A DNA stretch of 33,715 bases from JBCDBL01 sp039183635 (GCA_039183635.1 JBCDBL010000034.1:1-33715), one strand, 5' to 3'; positions 8,344-16,697 are shown, counted from the stretch's first letter. Made by a program: numbers and translations. Notes: a model not told the origin generated them from the sequence alone.

Positions 8344-10194
8344 TCAGCGCGACGCCTCATCGTTGGCGAATAGGGGTAATGCGTTCTCTGTTTCGAGATG
8401 ACCAATAATCGGGGCGTCGGCTTCAACAACAATGTCGCAGCTCTGGGCGTTGGCGAAAGGCCCGCCCCGACAGGCGACGAAACGGCGCGCCTGCAAAGTG
8501 AAGTTCGCCGCCGTCGCCGCCACCGCGTCAAAAGCAGCATCGGCCACATGGTCGAGACGCTCAACCACATCTTCTTCCGAAGGAGACGGGTCGTCCCATG
8601 AGACGACGCCATAAAGGAAGGGGTTTTCGAACCGATCACAGCCTTCAGGACGGGTAAATACGAAATTTACCGAACGCGTCTGATCGCCGGGCTTGAAGTG
8701 CATATAAGGCGCCGCGCCGCGGGACGTTGCAACCACCACCTCCCGCGTTTCGTCATAACGATACATCCGCATCGGACAGTAGGGACGGTTAACACCCCGC
8801 ACCTGATAATCATAGGCGAACACAACCGTGTGACGGTCAGGGTCTATTGGAATGCGCTTAAAGGCGTAAAGCGCATTATCCTGTATGCGGATAAAACGCC
8901 GCTCCTTCGGCCGCAATATGGCCGATCGCGCGGCGGCGCGCGCCGCCCTTTCCTCTGCTGCGGCTTCGTCTCGCGTAAGATCGGGGCTGATCTCAACATC
9001 GAAATATTCCGATGAAAAATCGAAATACTCTGTCTGGACTCTAAAATCATAAGGTGCGTCCCCGCCCTCCGCCGCATCAGCGACGGCGAGCCTTTCCTCG
9101 CCGTCCTTCGCCTTGCGTTTGAAGAACATACGCGCCATTTCCTCCCGAGCCGAGGGGAACGCCTCAAGACGTTTGCGCCATCCAGGCAGATAGGCCTTTT
9201 GCAACCGTCGCTCTTCACGCAGCGGCGTCAGCAAATCATATATCAAATCAGCCCGCTGCGCGCCCGCCTCGCCTGTCGCGTAGACGCCGCTGCGCATCGC
9301 AGTCCAACGCGTGTGGCTGACCACCCCGACAACCTCGCCATTGCGGTTCAAGACAGGCCCGCCGCTGTTGCCGGGGACGACCTTCATCCGGTAAGAAATA
9401 AATGTCTCCGTCTGGGGGTCGGAGCCTTCAGCCGCAATATCAAGGGGGTTGATCACGGCGCTGACAATACCGCGATCGGCCCGAGGCGCGGCGGTCATTG
9501 TCTCATAGTTCGCGGTGAACGTGTCGCTTGGAAACCCAAGCACGGCGATCGGATCGCCGGCTTTCATCGCCAGCAAAGACTGTTCAGGCGCCAAAGGCAA
9601 ATCCGCCCCAAGACGATTTTCGCCGGTCTCAGGGTCAATGGGGTCAACCAGCAAAAGCGCAACGTCACAGGCAAGGTCTGCAAGCCCAAGCGGCCGCGGG
9701 GCGCGGTCTTCAACCTCCAACATAGGCTGATAATCTTCAACCAGCCGTGCAAAAGCGCCATAGCCCTTGTGAGCGCGCGCGCCCAAAACCGGCAAAGGCG
9801 CGCCGCCCTCACGGTTGACGATACTCATCTGGGGCGCATCGTCGTCCAGCAACGTCGCAACATGGGCCGCCGTGGCGAGGACGCCGTTCTCACGGTCGAT
9901 GACAAAGGCCGTGCCCTGGGGCTGACCGCCTGCAACGATAAGGTAGACGGACCCTTGCGCGCCGCCGATAATTTCAGAAGGCAGAACCGAACGGCCGAGA
10001 GCCTCGGTCGTCTCTTCGGCCGCCGCCAGACGGGTTTGGGCGGCGGCGACTTCAGCTTTCAACGCCGCGATATCCCGGCCATTGCGCATATGGGAGACCA
10101 GCAAAAACGCCACGGCCGCAAGTAAGAAAACGCCAACGCCACGCGCTGCAGCGGACCGGCCCGCATGTTTTAAAAAAGAAAATACACCGCCCAC
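8344..10194 (-). CDS. Membrane-anchored trypsin-like serine protease, 616 aa
   Basis: A single N-terminal transmembrane helix (residues 20-34) is followed by a short coiled coil (about 42-68) and an S1-type protease domain facing the periplasm. The triad is visible: His111 in A-T-A-A-H-V, Asp177 in A-C-D-V-A-L-L-L-V, and Ser277 in G-N-S-G-G-P. No PDZ domain is apparent. The C-terminal half (about 330-616) is unfamiliar, contains a charged Glu/Ala/Arg-rich helix near 415-430 and several cysteines, and may recognise substrates. This resembles the DegP/S1C-like group in the protease core but not in its tail. The gene interrupts the rimM-trmD pair of the ribosomal operon, 72 bp after rimM, and is followed after 18 bp by a small secreted protein. 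Co-transcription with translation genes is likely from the layout. Confidence 0.9.
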   Translation of the reverse strand: MGGVFSFLKHAGRSAAARGVGVFLLAAVAFLLVSHMRNGRDIAALKAEVAAAQTRLAAAEETTEALGRSVLPSEIIGGAQGSVYLIVAGGQPQGTAFVIDRENGVLATAAHVATLLDDDAPQMSIVNREGGAPLPVLGARAHKGYGAFARLVEDYQPMLEVEDRAPRPLGLADLACDVALLLVDPIDPETGENRLGADLPLAPEQSLLAMKAGDPIAVLGFPSDTFTANYETMTAAPRADRGIVSAVINPLDIAAEGSDPQTETFISYRMKVVPGNSGGPVLNRNGEVVGVVSHTRWTAMRSGVYATGEAGAQRADLIYDLLTPLREERRLQKAYLPGWRKRLEAFPSAREEMARMFFKRKAKDGEERLAVADAAEGGDAPYDFRVQTEYFDFSSEYFDVEISPDLTRDEAAAEERAARAAARSAILRPKERRFIRIQDNALYAFKRIPIDPDRHTVVFAYDYQVRGVNRPYCPMRMYRYDETREVVVATSRGAAPYMHFKPGDQTRSVNFVFTRPEGCDRFENPFLYGVVSWDDPSPSEEDVVERLDHVADAAFDAVAATAANFTLQARRFVACRGGPFANAQSCDIVVEADAPIIGHLETENALPLFANDEASR

Positions 10195-10266
10195 CGTCGC
10201 GCCTCGCCCCTCATCGCCTGTTTTCCCCGCTCACTTTTAATAGTTAACACAAGGGCGACCGGTCGA

Positions 10267-10839
10267 CTAGCCGGCGTCAGGCTCTCCTTGACCGGCCGCT
10301 GACCGGTCCGGGACGTCGAACAGCCCCTCAGGCGGGTTAAGAACGATGCGGCCGCCGGCGATGTCCACTATGGGCGCGCCGTCTTTCGTGAACGGGGCAA
10401 GACGCGCGCCCTTAACGCCGGGGATGTCCACAAGTTCCAAAAGGTCCCCCGCGCCATGGTCGAACACGGCCCGCACCCGACCGAGGGGCGCGCCATCCAC
10501 GCTTTCGGCGGCAAGACCGACAAGGTCCTCATAATAGAACTCGTCCTCAGCCGGCGGCGGAAGAACAGCGCGGTCAACGTAAAGGCGCGTTCCCTTTAAC
10601 GCCTCCGCCTCTTCCCGGGTCTTAATCTCGGGAATCTGAGCGGCGAATATGTCAGCTTTCAGGGGCTTTAAACGCTGAAGTGTAAAGACGCGCGCGCCAT
10701 CTTCAGATGTCAACGGTCCGTACGAGGCGACATCGGCCGGGGCGGCGGCGAAGGATTTCACCCGCGCCTCGCCCTTAACGCCATAGGCGCCCGCAAAGGC
10801 GCCGAGACAGACCCGTTTATGCGTTAAAGGGTCCGTCAC
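10267..10839 (-). CDS. rimM: 16S rRNA processing protein RimM
   Basis: RimM helps maturation of the 30S head and binds ribosomal protein S19. The 190-aa product has the N-terminal RimM barrel beginning V-C-L-G-A-F-A-G-A-Y-G-V-K-G-E and a C-terminal PRC-barrel with E-F-Y-Y-E-D-L-V-G and the terminal V-L-N-P-P-E-G-L-F. The start is a GTG at 10839, 9 bp after the rpsP stop, so translation is probably coupled. The usual next gene, trmD, is displaced by two inserted genes. Confidence 0.96.
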   Translation of the reverse strand: MTDPLTHKRVCLGAFAGAYGVKGEARVKSFAAAPADVASYGPLTSEDGARVFTLQRLKPLKADIFAAQIPEIKTREEAEALKGTRLYVDRAVLPPPAEDEFYYEDLVGLAAESVDGAPLGRVRAVFDHGAGDLLELVDIPGVKGARLAPFTKDGAPIVDIAGGRIVLNPPEGLFDVPDRSAAGQGEPDAG

Positions 10840-10848
10840 GCCGCACGC

Positions 10849-11295
10849 CTACTCAGACTTTTCTTCCTCAGCCGGCGCATCGTCAGCAGCGTCCTCAGCC
10901 GGCGCCGCTGCAGCGGCTTCAGCTTCCGCCTTGGCGGCTTCTTCTGCTGCGCGCTTTTCTTCTTCCTTGGCTTTCTTTTCTTCCAGCCGCTCAAGGGTTT
11001 TCGCAGACGGCTTGCCTTTATTCGGGTTGTTCCCGTGCTTCCATTCCACAAGGCCGGCGCCGCTTAGAAAGCGCGCAACACGATCCGTGGGCTTTGCGCC
11101 GACGCCGAGCCAATGCTTGACGCGGTCTTCCTTGATCACAACGCGCTTTTCATCGTCCTTGGCGAGCAAGGGATTGTATGCGCCCACTTTCTCAATGAAG
11201 CGGCCATCCCGCGGCGCGCGCACGTCAGCCACGACAATAGAGTAGTACGGACGTTTTTTAGACCCGCCGCGGGCCAGTCGAAGTTTCAGAGCCAT
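10849..11295 (-). CDS. rpsP: 30S ribosomal protein S16 with Ala/Glu-rich tail
   Basis: S16 binds 16S rRNA early in 30S assembly. The N-terminal ~85 residues carry the conserved core (K-L-R-L-A-R-G-G-S-K-K-R-P-Y-Y and G-R-F-I-E-K-V-G-A-Y-N-P). The protein then continues for about 60 residues of Ala, Glu and Lys, probably helical and then disordered. Such extended forms are common in alphaproteobacteria, while E. coli S16 is only about 82 aa. It lies between ffh (46 bp upstream) and rimM (9 bp downstream). Confidence 0.97.
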   Translation of the reverse strand: MALKLRLARGGSKKRPYYSIVVADVRAPRDGRFIEKVGAYNPLLAKDDEKRVVIKEDRVKHWLGVGAKPTDRVARFLSGAGLVEWKHGNNPNKGKPSAKTLERLEEKKAKEEEKRAAEEAAKAEAEAAAAAPAEDAADDAPAEEEKSE

Positions 11296-11341
11296 TTTTG
11301 GTTTCCTTTCATGCTCAATTCGTCAATTCAATTCATCTTGG

Positions 11342-12832
11342 TTATTTCTTTTTCCCCGGAAAACCCGGCGGCAAGACGCCGCCGCCGACGCCCGGCAACT
11401 GTCCCGCGCCGCCGCCAAGGCCTGGCAATTGGCCAGGGGCCGCGCCGCCGCCCATGGGCGGGGCCTTGCCCATCATGCCGCCCAAACCGCCGCCGCCCAT
11501 AGAGCCCATGAGACCCTTCATGCCGCCCTTGCCAAGCTTCTTCATCATGTCCGCCATTTGACGATGGGCTTTCAGAAGCTTGTTGACGTCGCTGACTTGA
11601 ACGCCGGCGCCCTTGGCGATGCGTTTTTTGCGCGACGCGTTAAGCACCTTCGGGCTTTTGCGTTCTTTTTTCGTCATTGAGGAGATGATCGCCTCTTGGC
11701 GCACAATTTCTCTGTCGCCGAAGCCGGCCTCCTCAACCTGCTTTTTCATTTTACCCATGCCGGGCAGGAGTCCCATAATACTCCCCATGCCGCCCATTTT
11801 TCGCATCTGGCGGAACTGATCGGCGAGGTCGTCCAGGTCGAATTCCCCCTTGGACATTTTCTTGGCGAGCTTTTCCGCCTTCGCCTCATCGACCTCTTCG
11901 GCGGCTTTCTCCACCAGGGAGACGATGTCGCCCATGCCGAGGATGCGGCCGGCCAGACGCTCCGCATCGAACGTATCGAGGGCGTCAAGCTTTTCGCCGA
12001 CGCCGAGCAGTTTGATCGGCGCGCCGGTGACCGCCCGCATGGACAAGGCCGCGCCGCCGCGCCCGTCGCCGTCGATCCGGGTCAGGACGACCCCGCTGAT
12101 CGGCAAGCGCTCCTTGAATTTCTCCGCCGTGTGCACGGCGTCCTGACCAGTAAGACTGTCCAGCACCAACAGCGTCTCATGGGGCCCGGCGATGGCGTGC
12201 ACCTCCGCAACCTCCGCCATCAGCGCCTCGTCGATGGACAGCCGCCCCGCGGTGTCGAGGAGGACAACGTCATACCCGCCGAGCCGGGCGCTCTCCATGG
12301 CGCGCCTGGCGATGTCCGTCGGAATTTGACCGGGGATGATCGGCAGGGTCGCGACCTCCGTCTGCTCCCCGAGGATTTTCAACTGCTCCTGGGCGGCGGG
12401 ACGGCGCGTGTACAGGGACGCCATGAGGACACGTTTTTTCTCTTTCTTCGAAAGCCGCAGGGCGATCTTCGCCGTGGTCGTCGTCTTGCCGGAGCCTTGC
12501 AGGCCCACCATCAAAATCGGCACAGGCGGCGTCGCGGCGATGTTGAGGGCGGCGGGTCCTTCCTCGCCGCCGGACAGGGTCGCCACAAGCTCGTCATGGA
12601 CGATCTTGACCACCTGTTGACCCGGCGTCACCGAGCGCAACACTTCCTGGCCGATCGCGCGCTCTTTGACGCGCTTGATAAAATCTTTTGCGACCGGCAG
12701 CGCGACGTCGGCTTCAAGAAGCGCAACCCGCACCTCGCGCAGGGCGGCGGAGACGTCCTCCTCCGACAAGGCGCCTTTGCCGCGCAACTTGTCGAAAACG
12801 GAGCCCAAACGATCGCTTAAAGCGTCAAACAT
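11342..12832 (-). CDS. ffh: Signal recognition particle protein Ffh
   Basis: Ffh binds 4.5S RNA and the signal sequences of nascent membrane proteins and delivers them to the receptor FtsY. From the ATG at 12832 the protein has 496 aa: an N domain (1-90), a G domain with P-loop G-L-Q-G-S-G-K-T-T (110-118) and D-T-A-G-R-L, and a methionine-rich M domain ending in a long Gly/Met/Pro tail. The reading frame extends further upstream to 12913, but the family begins M-F-D-A-L-S-D-R-L, and AGGG lies 9 bases before this ATG. It is the first gene of the translation cluster. Its leader (12833-13057) carries an attenuator-like structure and a promoter, listed separately. Confidence 0.97.
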   Translation of the reverse strand: MFDALSDRLGSVFDKLRGKGALSEEDVSAALREVRVALLEADVALPVAKDFIKRVKERAIGQEVLRSVTPGQQVVKIVHDELVATLSGGEEGPAALNIAATPPVPILMVGLQGSGKTTTTAKIALRLSKKEKKRVLMASLYTRRPAAQEQLKILGEQTEVATLPIIPGQIPTDIARRAMESARLGGYDVVLLDTAGRLSIDEALMAEVAEVHAIAGPHETLLVLDSLTGQDAVHTAEKFKERLPISGVVLTRIDGDGRGGAALSMRAVTGAPIKLLGVGEKLDALDTFDAERLAGRILGMGDIVSLVEKAAEEVDEAKAEKLAKKMSKGEFDLDDLADQFRQMRKMGGMGSIMGLLPGMGKMKKQVEEAGFGDREIVRQEAIISSMTKKERKSPKVLNASRKKRIAKGAGVQVSDVNKLLKAHRQMADMMKKLGKGGMKGLMGSMGGGGLGGMMGKAPPMGGGAAPGQLPGLGGGAGQLPGVGGGVLPPGFPGKKK

Positions 12833-12931
12833 TCCTTCAATCCCTTTTATGGCCGGCGCGCGCAGACACCGGACATAATCATCGCGCTTTCCAGGCGCCA
12901 CCGCAGCCTTCAAGGTCTTTCGGCGCCGACG

Positions 12932-12988
12932 AAAAAACGCAAAACGCCCCGGTGAGCGCGTTACGCCGACCGGGGGCGCTCCCCGACC
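12932..12988 (-). promoter_or_regulatory. Candidate attenuator in the ffh leader
   Basis: On the minus strand CGCCCCCGGT (12978-12969) pairs with ACCGGGGCG (12953-12945) with one bulged base. TTTTGCGTTTTTT follows (12944-12932), which makes a good factor-independent terminator about 100 bases before the ffh start. Just upstream, GGTCGGGG (12988-12981) can instead pair with CCCCGGTC (12975-12968) over 8 bp including two G-U pairs, which would block the terminator's left arm. Mutually exclusive stems of this kind suggest attenuation or a small leader RNA. The 4.5S RNA consensus is not present. Confidence 0.55.
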
Positions 12989-13063
12989 TCGTCCGGCTTT
13001 TCATATTTCCGGTGGCGTGTCGGCGAAGCAAAACTTAAAACCGCTTTCCTTGAAAGCCGGCGG

Positions 13064-13092
13064 ACTTTAGCGCCGCACCGTCAAAATGCAAG
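13064..13092 (-). promoter_or_regulatory. Candidate promoter for the ffh cluster
   Basis: On the minus strand CTTGCA (13092-13087) and TAAAGT (13069-13064) are separated by exactly 17 bases, a plausible sigma-70-type pair. Transcription would start near 13057 and run through the attenuator-like structure into ffh. Confidence 0.45.
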
Positions 13093-13214
13093 CGCTGCAA
13101 CCAAAGGTCATCAACATGGACGACGGACCTCAGACAATATAAGTTAGGGTAAATGGGCGCTTTCGGCGCTGTACAAGCTGCGCGGGGACCGCGAGCTTTT
13201 CAAGGGGAAGACCT

Positions 13215-13628
13215 ATGTTGTTAGCTTTGCCGCTCTTATTTCTCGGGCTCTTGTACTACACGGCGATTGTCTTCACCGTCGGCGCGCCGTTTCTGGATAA
13301 AACGTTCTTCACGATCAACATGATGTCCGGAGACATCTGGGTTCTCACACACGGTCATGTCTTTATCATGGTCAGCCTTGGACTGTTGTTCGTTGAGCTG
13401 ATCCGATCCACCAAAACCGGCGCCGGGTCCATCATCAACCATGCGCGGTCCATGGGGGTTTTCGTTATCGGACTTTTATTGTTCGTGATGGTGAAGGGCT
13501 TTGGAAATTCGATTTTCTTCATCTTTCTTTTGATGACCCTGCTCGACGTGATGGCCGGCTTCATCGTGACGATCGTCACTGCGCGACGGGATTTCTCCGT
13601 TGCGGAAGGCGCGCTCGGCGCGCGTTAA
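13215..13628 (+). CDS. Four-helix membrane protein of unknown function
   Basis: The 137-aa product is almost entirely hydrophobic, with probable transmembrane helices at residues 2-22, 45-63, 79-95 and 98-121 and a short polar C-terminus. A strong AAGGGGAAG ribosome-binding site precedes the ATG. I do not recognise a named family; conserved-looking features are H-G-H-V-F near 46-50 and K-G-F-G-N-S near 94-99. It is divergent from ffh, with a 382-bp control region between them, and is followed by a long perfect palindromic terminator. It appears to be a single-gene transcript. Confidence 0.8.
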   Translation: MLLALPLLFLGLLYYTAIVFTVGAPFLDKTFFTINMMSGDIWVLTHGHVFIMVSLGLLFVELIRSTKTGAGSIINHARSMGVFVIGLLLFVMVKGFGNSIFFIFLLMTLLDVMAGFIVTIVTARRDFSVAEGALGAR

Positions 13629-13651
13629 AATCTTTCAGACTGAATCTTGTA

Positions 13652-13685
13652 AAAAGAGCGGAGGCGATATCGCCTCCGCTCTTTT
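13652..13685. terminator. Perfect 34-bp palindromic terminator
   Basis: The two 17-base halves (13652-13668 and 13669-13685) are exact reverse complements, beginning with A and ending with T runs on both strands. It can stop transcription from both sides: after the membrane protein gene at 13628 and after the possible minus-strand gene ending at 13719. Confidence 0.85.
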
Positions 13686-13718
13686 CAGTTTCGTGCTGTG
13701 TTTGAGTGAGAATTCGTT

Positions 13719-14006
13719 TCAGGCCGTAAGATCCAAACGCCCGCCCCGCGCCTGCGATGGGGGCCTGTCGCCATAGCCATCGGCGGCGCTGCGCCGGCGG
13801 CACACGGGCGCAGGCCGCGCTTTTTTTACATCGGTGTAAGACCAAGCCGTTGCAAGATAGGTTTGCGGCGGCGGAGATTTGAAGGGCGGCGCTGACGCAA
13901 CGGGTGTTGGCGTAAAACGGCGATCCCCACGCCGGCGGTCGCCGGCGCGCTGGGCCCTGGCTGGCGGCGGTAAGATCACATGTCGGATTGGCGCTAAAAC
14001 GTTCAT
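13719..14006 (-). CDS. Possible small Pro/Arg-rich protein, 95 aa
   Basis: An ATG-started frame of 95 codons ends 34 bp before the bidirectional terminator, which is what a real gene here would show. Codons are GC-rich at the third position like the neighbours. The protein is rich in Pro and Arg except for a short hydrophobic stretch, Y-L-A-T-A-W-S-Y (about 49-56). No clear ribosome-binding site precedes the ATG, and I recognise no family. If it is not a gene, 13686-14190 is a 500-bp gap holding only the control region of the next gene. Confidence 0.4.
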   Translation of the reverse strand: MNVLAPIRHVILPPPARAQRAGDRRRGDRRFTPTPVASAPPFKSPPPQTYLATAWSYTDVKKARPAPVCRRRSAADGYGDRPPSQARGGRLDLTA

Positions 14007-14108
14007 AGGTTAACGATTTGCAAACGCCTTGCCAGTCGCGTTAACCCTTTCGTCCGTCCGCATCGCCCTGTTTTGGGAAAAAAATGCGTCTACGACGCAC
14101 ATCATGGT

Positions 14109-14125
14109 AAATGGCCGCGCCATTT
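14109..14125. promoter_or_regulatory. Dyad upstream of the GGDEF/EAL gene
   Basis: AAATGGC and GCCATTT form a perfect inverted repeat around CGC, 65 bp before the start codon at 14191. The size and symmetry suit an operator for a dimeric regulator, but no regulator can be assigned. Confidence 0.35.
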
Positions 14126-14190
14126 CGAGACGGATTTAATCTAATCCTTTTTTTACGCATTACGCCTAGTTTTGGCTGGAATATCCAAAC

Positions 14191-15984
14191 ATGCGGGCGG
14201 TGATGACTACTCAAGCAGCGCTACCAAAAACAGCACTTTCTCAAGACGCCTCCTCCAACGGCGCGACGCCGGCTGCAACCGCGTCTTCTTCAGAAGTCGA
14301 GAAACTGCGATTCGCTCTTAGCGCGGCGGGCGCCGTTATGTTCGAATACGCGCCTGACGCCGATTCATTTGTTTGGGACGACCCCGCCTCCGCCAGCCGT
14401 ATTCTTGGCGCAGACACGCTGGCTGAGGCGCGTAATTTATCGAATTTCCACGCATGTTTGTCGCCGGATGGTTTGAAAAAACGCGAACGCGTGATGGCCG
14501 GGGCCACAGAGCACTCCGACACCTATCGCATCGAGTATCAGATCCAGCCGTCCACGGGCGACGCCGCGCTTTGGGTGGAGGAGCGCGGCTGCTGGTCACA
14601 GGAAACGGATACAGCACCGCTGCGGCTGATCGGCGTCATCACAACAATAGACGATCAAAAGCAAAAGGAAGCGCACCTGTCTTACCTCGCGTCCTATGAC
14701 GAGTTGACAGGACACCTAAACCGGTCGCGCCTGCGCGAGGTGTTGGAGACGACAATCATCGATACGCGCAATGGCGGCGGGGCCGCCGCCTATCTGGTGA
14801 TCGGCATCGACGATCTTGGCGCAATCAACGAAGATTTCGGATTTGACGTCGCCGACGAGGTGATCGTCAATATCGGCCGGCGTTTGAAATCGGCTTTATA
14901 TAATCACGATCATATCGGCCGATCCGCAGGGAACAAATTCGGCATCTTGCTGACAAAGTGCTCTATTGAAGATATCCGGGAACGCTGCCGCGCCCTCATC
15001 AGCGCCGTGCGGTCATCGGTGGTTGAAACCACCCATGGCGGTATTGCCGCCTCGGTCTCGATCGGCGCCGTTCCTCTGCCCTCGGATATTCAAACCAGTG
15101 AAGTCGCCATGGCGCGCGCCGAGGCCGCACTTGACGAGGCGCGCCGCGCCGGCCGCGGCGGCTGGTCTGCATTCTCCGAACGCACCGACGTCGTACGCTC
15201 TCGCCGCAGAAACTCGCATCTGTCCGACGTCATTCTCACCGCTTTGAACGAACGCCGGGTGCGCATCGCCTACCAGCCGATCGTCGCCGACCTCAACGAA
15301 GCCCCGCATCATTTCGAGTGTCTTGTGCGGATGGTGCGCGAAGACGGCGAGGTTTTGCCGGCCGGCGAATTCATCAGCGCCGCAGAGCGTCTCGGCCTTG
15401 TCCACCTGCTTGACCGCCGCGTTTTAGAGCTTGTCACCCAGGACCTGTCGACAACGCCCGACATCACCGTCAACGTCAACGTCTCCTGGGAGACGATCAA
15501 AGACCCTGTCTGGGCGGAAGGATACCTCGCCCACTTGCGCGCGAACGCCCACCTGGCCAACCGCATCACTGTGGAGCTTACGGAGACAAGCGCCGTCGAC
15601 GCTTTCGACGTGTCGCAGGAATTCATCGCGGACGTGAAAGAAATCGGCTGCAAATTCGCCATTGACGATTTCGGCGCAGGCTACACGTCTTTCCGTAATT
15701 TGAAGGCCCTCGACATCGATATTTTGAAAATCGACGGCTCCTTCGTCACAGGCGTCGCATCATCTCGCGAGAATCAACTTTTCGTCCGTACACTTTTTGA
15801 TCTTGCACGTAATTTCGGGGTGAAGACCGTTGCAGAATGGGTGGACAACCAAGCCGACGCCATGATGTTGAAAGGTCTTGGCGTCGATTACTTACAAGGG
15901 TTTTTCATCGGCAAGCCGGAAATCAACCCGACATGGGTATCCTCAGCCAGCGAAAAGTCGCCGCACCTGCGCAAGGCCCGTTAA
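14191..15984 (+). CDS. PAS-GGDEF-EAL protein, probable c-di-GMP phosphodiesterase
   Basis: The 597-aa protein has no membrane segment. Residues 38-155 look like a PAS sensor domain, 165-330 a GGDEF domain and 345-580 an EAL domain. The GGDEF signature is degenerate (A-G-N-K-F at 246-250), so diguanylate cyclase activity is unlikely. The EAL residues needed for metal binding and catalysis appear kept: Glu376 in E-C-L-V-R, Asn430, Glu462, Asp492-Asp493 in D-D-F-G, Lys513, Glu549 and Gln569. The likely reaction is hydrolysis of c-di-GMP to pGpG, perhaps activated by GTP at the GGDEF domain, as known for Caulobacter PdeA-type proteins. The start is uncertain (ATG at 14191 or 14203); neither has a strong ribosome-binding site. 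The gene converges on phaR, whose stop lies 94 bp beyond its own. Confidence 0.92.
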   Translation: MRAVMTTQAALPKTALSQDASSNGATPAATASSSEVEKLRFALSAAGAVMFEYAPDADSFVWDDPASASRILGADTLAEARNLSNFHACLSPDGLKKRERVMAGATEHSDTYRIEYQIQPSTGDAALWVEERGCWSQETDTAPLRLIGVITTIDDQKQKEAHLSYLASYDELTGHLNRSRLREVLETTIIDTRNGGGAAAYLVIGIDDLGAINEDFGFDVADEVIVNIGRRLKSALYNHDHIGRSAGNKFGILLTKCSIEDIRERCRALISAVRSSVVETTHGGIAASVSIGAVPLPSDIQTSEVAMARAEAALDEARRAGRGGWSAFSERTDVVRSRRRNSHLSDVILTALNERRVRIAYQPIVADLNEAPHHFECLVRMVREDGEVLPAGEFISAAERLGLVHLLDRRVLELVTQDLSTTPDITVNVNVSWETIKDPVWAEGYLAHLRANAHLANRITVELTETSAVDAFDVSQEFIADVKEIGCKFAIDDFGAGYTSFRNLKALDIDILKIDGSFVTGVASSRENQLFVRTLFDLARNFGVKTVAEWVDNQADAMMLKGLGVDYLQGFFIGKPEINPTWVSSASEKSPHLRKAR

Positions 15985-16078
15985 GACATCCAGGCTTCGG
16001 ATTCACGGTTCGTCCTCCGGAAAAATACAAAAAGAAACCCAAAAGCGCCGCCTGGACGCTAAAGGAAGCGACGACGCA

Positions 16079-16666
16079 TCAAGACTTCGCCATATCATCC
16101 AGGCGTTTTTGCAGATCGGCGATCTGCGATTTCAAGTCTGAAATGTCTTGGTCCTGCTCGCCAGACTTTGCAGGCTCCTGGGGCGTCTCGCCGTAGAAGT
16201 TGGAAAACGGCGTGAACATCTTCACCGCCCGATCGAACAAAGCGACATTTTGTTTGATCTGCTCCTCGAACACGGAAAACGCCTGGGTCCCGCCGAAGGC
16301 CGTGCCGAGTTGCTTGCGCAACTCCTCCTGATTGCGGGAGAACGTGTCCATGCTCATTTCAAGGTAACTGGGCACGAAAGACTGCAAGCTGTCGCCATAA
16401 AACCGGATGAGCTGACGCAAAAATTCATTGGGCAGCAAATTCTGACCTTTGCTCTCTTCTTCGAAGATAATTTGTGTCAGGACGGATCGTGTAATGTCTT
16501 CGCCGGATTTCGCATCGAAAACGGCGAAATTCTGGCCGTCTTTGACCATTTGAGACAAATGGTCAAGGGTGACGTATGAGCTCGTCGCCGTATTGTAGAG
16601 ACGGCGGTTGGCGTATTTTTTAATCGTAATCGGTTCGTCTTTTTCCGGCGTTTCCTGTACAGCCAT
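16079..16666 (-). CDS. phaR: Polyhydroxyalkanoate synthesis regulator
   Basis: PhaR represses phasin and PHA genes by binding DNA, and is released when it binds nascent polyhydroxybutyrate granules. The 195-aa product has the N-terminal DNA-binding PHB/PHA accumulation regulator domain, with the signature K-K-Y-A-N-R-R-L-Y-N-T at residues 16-26, then a second domain (about 65-105). A C-terminal coiled coil (about 172-193) could mediate multimerisation. I start at the ATG at 16666, with GGAG 8 bases upstream, and not at 16696. It is divergent from phaA-phaB across a 243-bp region with several palindromes, consistent with autoregulation, although no binding has been shown for these sites. Confidence 0.95.
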   Translation of the reverse strand: MAVQETPEKDEPITIKKYANRRLYNTATSSYVTLDHLSQMVKDGQNFAVFDAKSGEDITRSVLTQIIFEEESKGQNLLPNEFLRQLIRFYGDSLQSFVPSYLEMSMDTFSRNQEELRKQLGTAFGGTQAFSVFEEQIKQNVALFDRAVKMFTPFSNFYGETPQEPAKSGEQDQDISDLKSQIADLQKRLDDMAKS

Positions 16667-16687
16667 GGACAAGGCTCCAACTGTCGA

Positions 16688-16697
16688 TTTGCGCAAA
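16688..16697. promoter_or_regulatory. Palindrome TTTGCGCAAA before phaR
   Basis: This perfect 10-bp palindrome with a TGCGCA core lies 21 bp upstream of the phaR start. PhaR homologues in Paracoccus and Rhodobacter are known to bind TGC-containing dyads, so it is a candidate autoregulatory operator. The assignment is inference. Confidence 0.35.

Noticed and set aside
11696..12820. Plus-strand open frame of 374 codons
   Set aside because: It is antisense to ffh and has no recognisable protein features.
12932..13057. 4.5S (SRP) RNA next to ffh
   Set aside because: The conserved GGTCAGGTCCGGAAGGAAGC-like apical loop is absent; the structure fits a terminator/antiterminator better.
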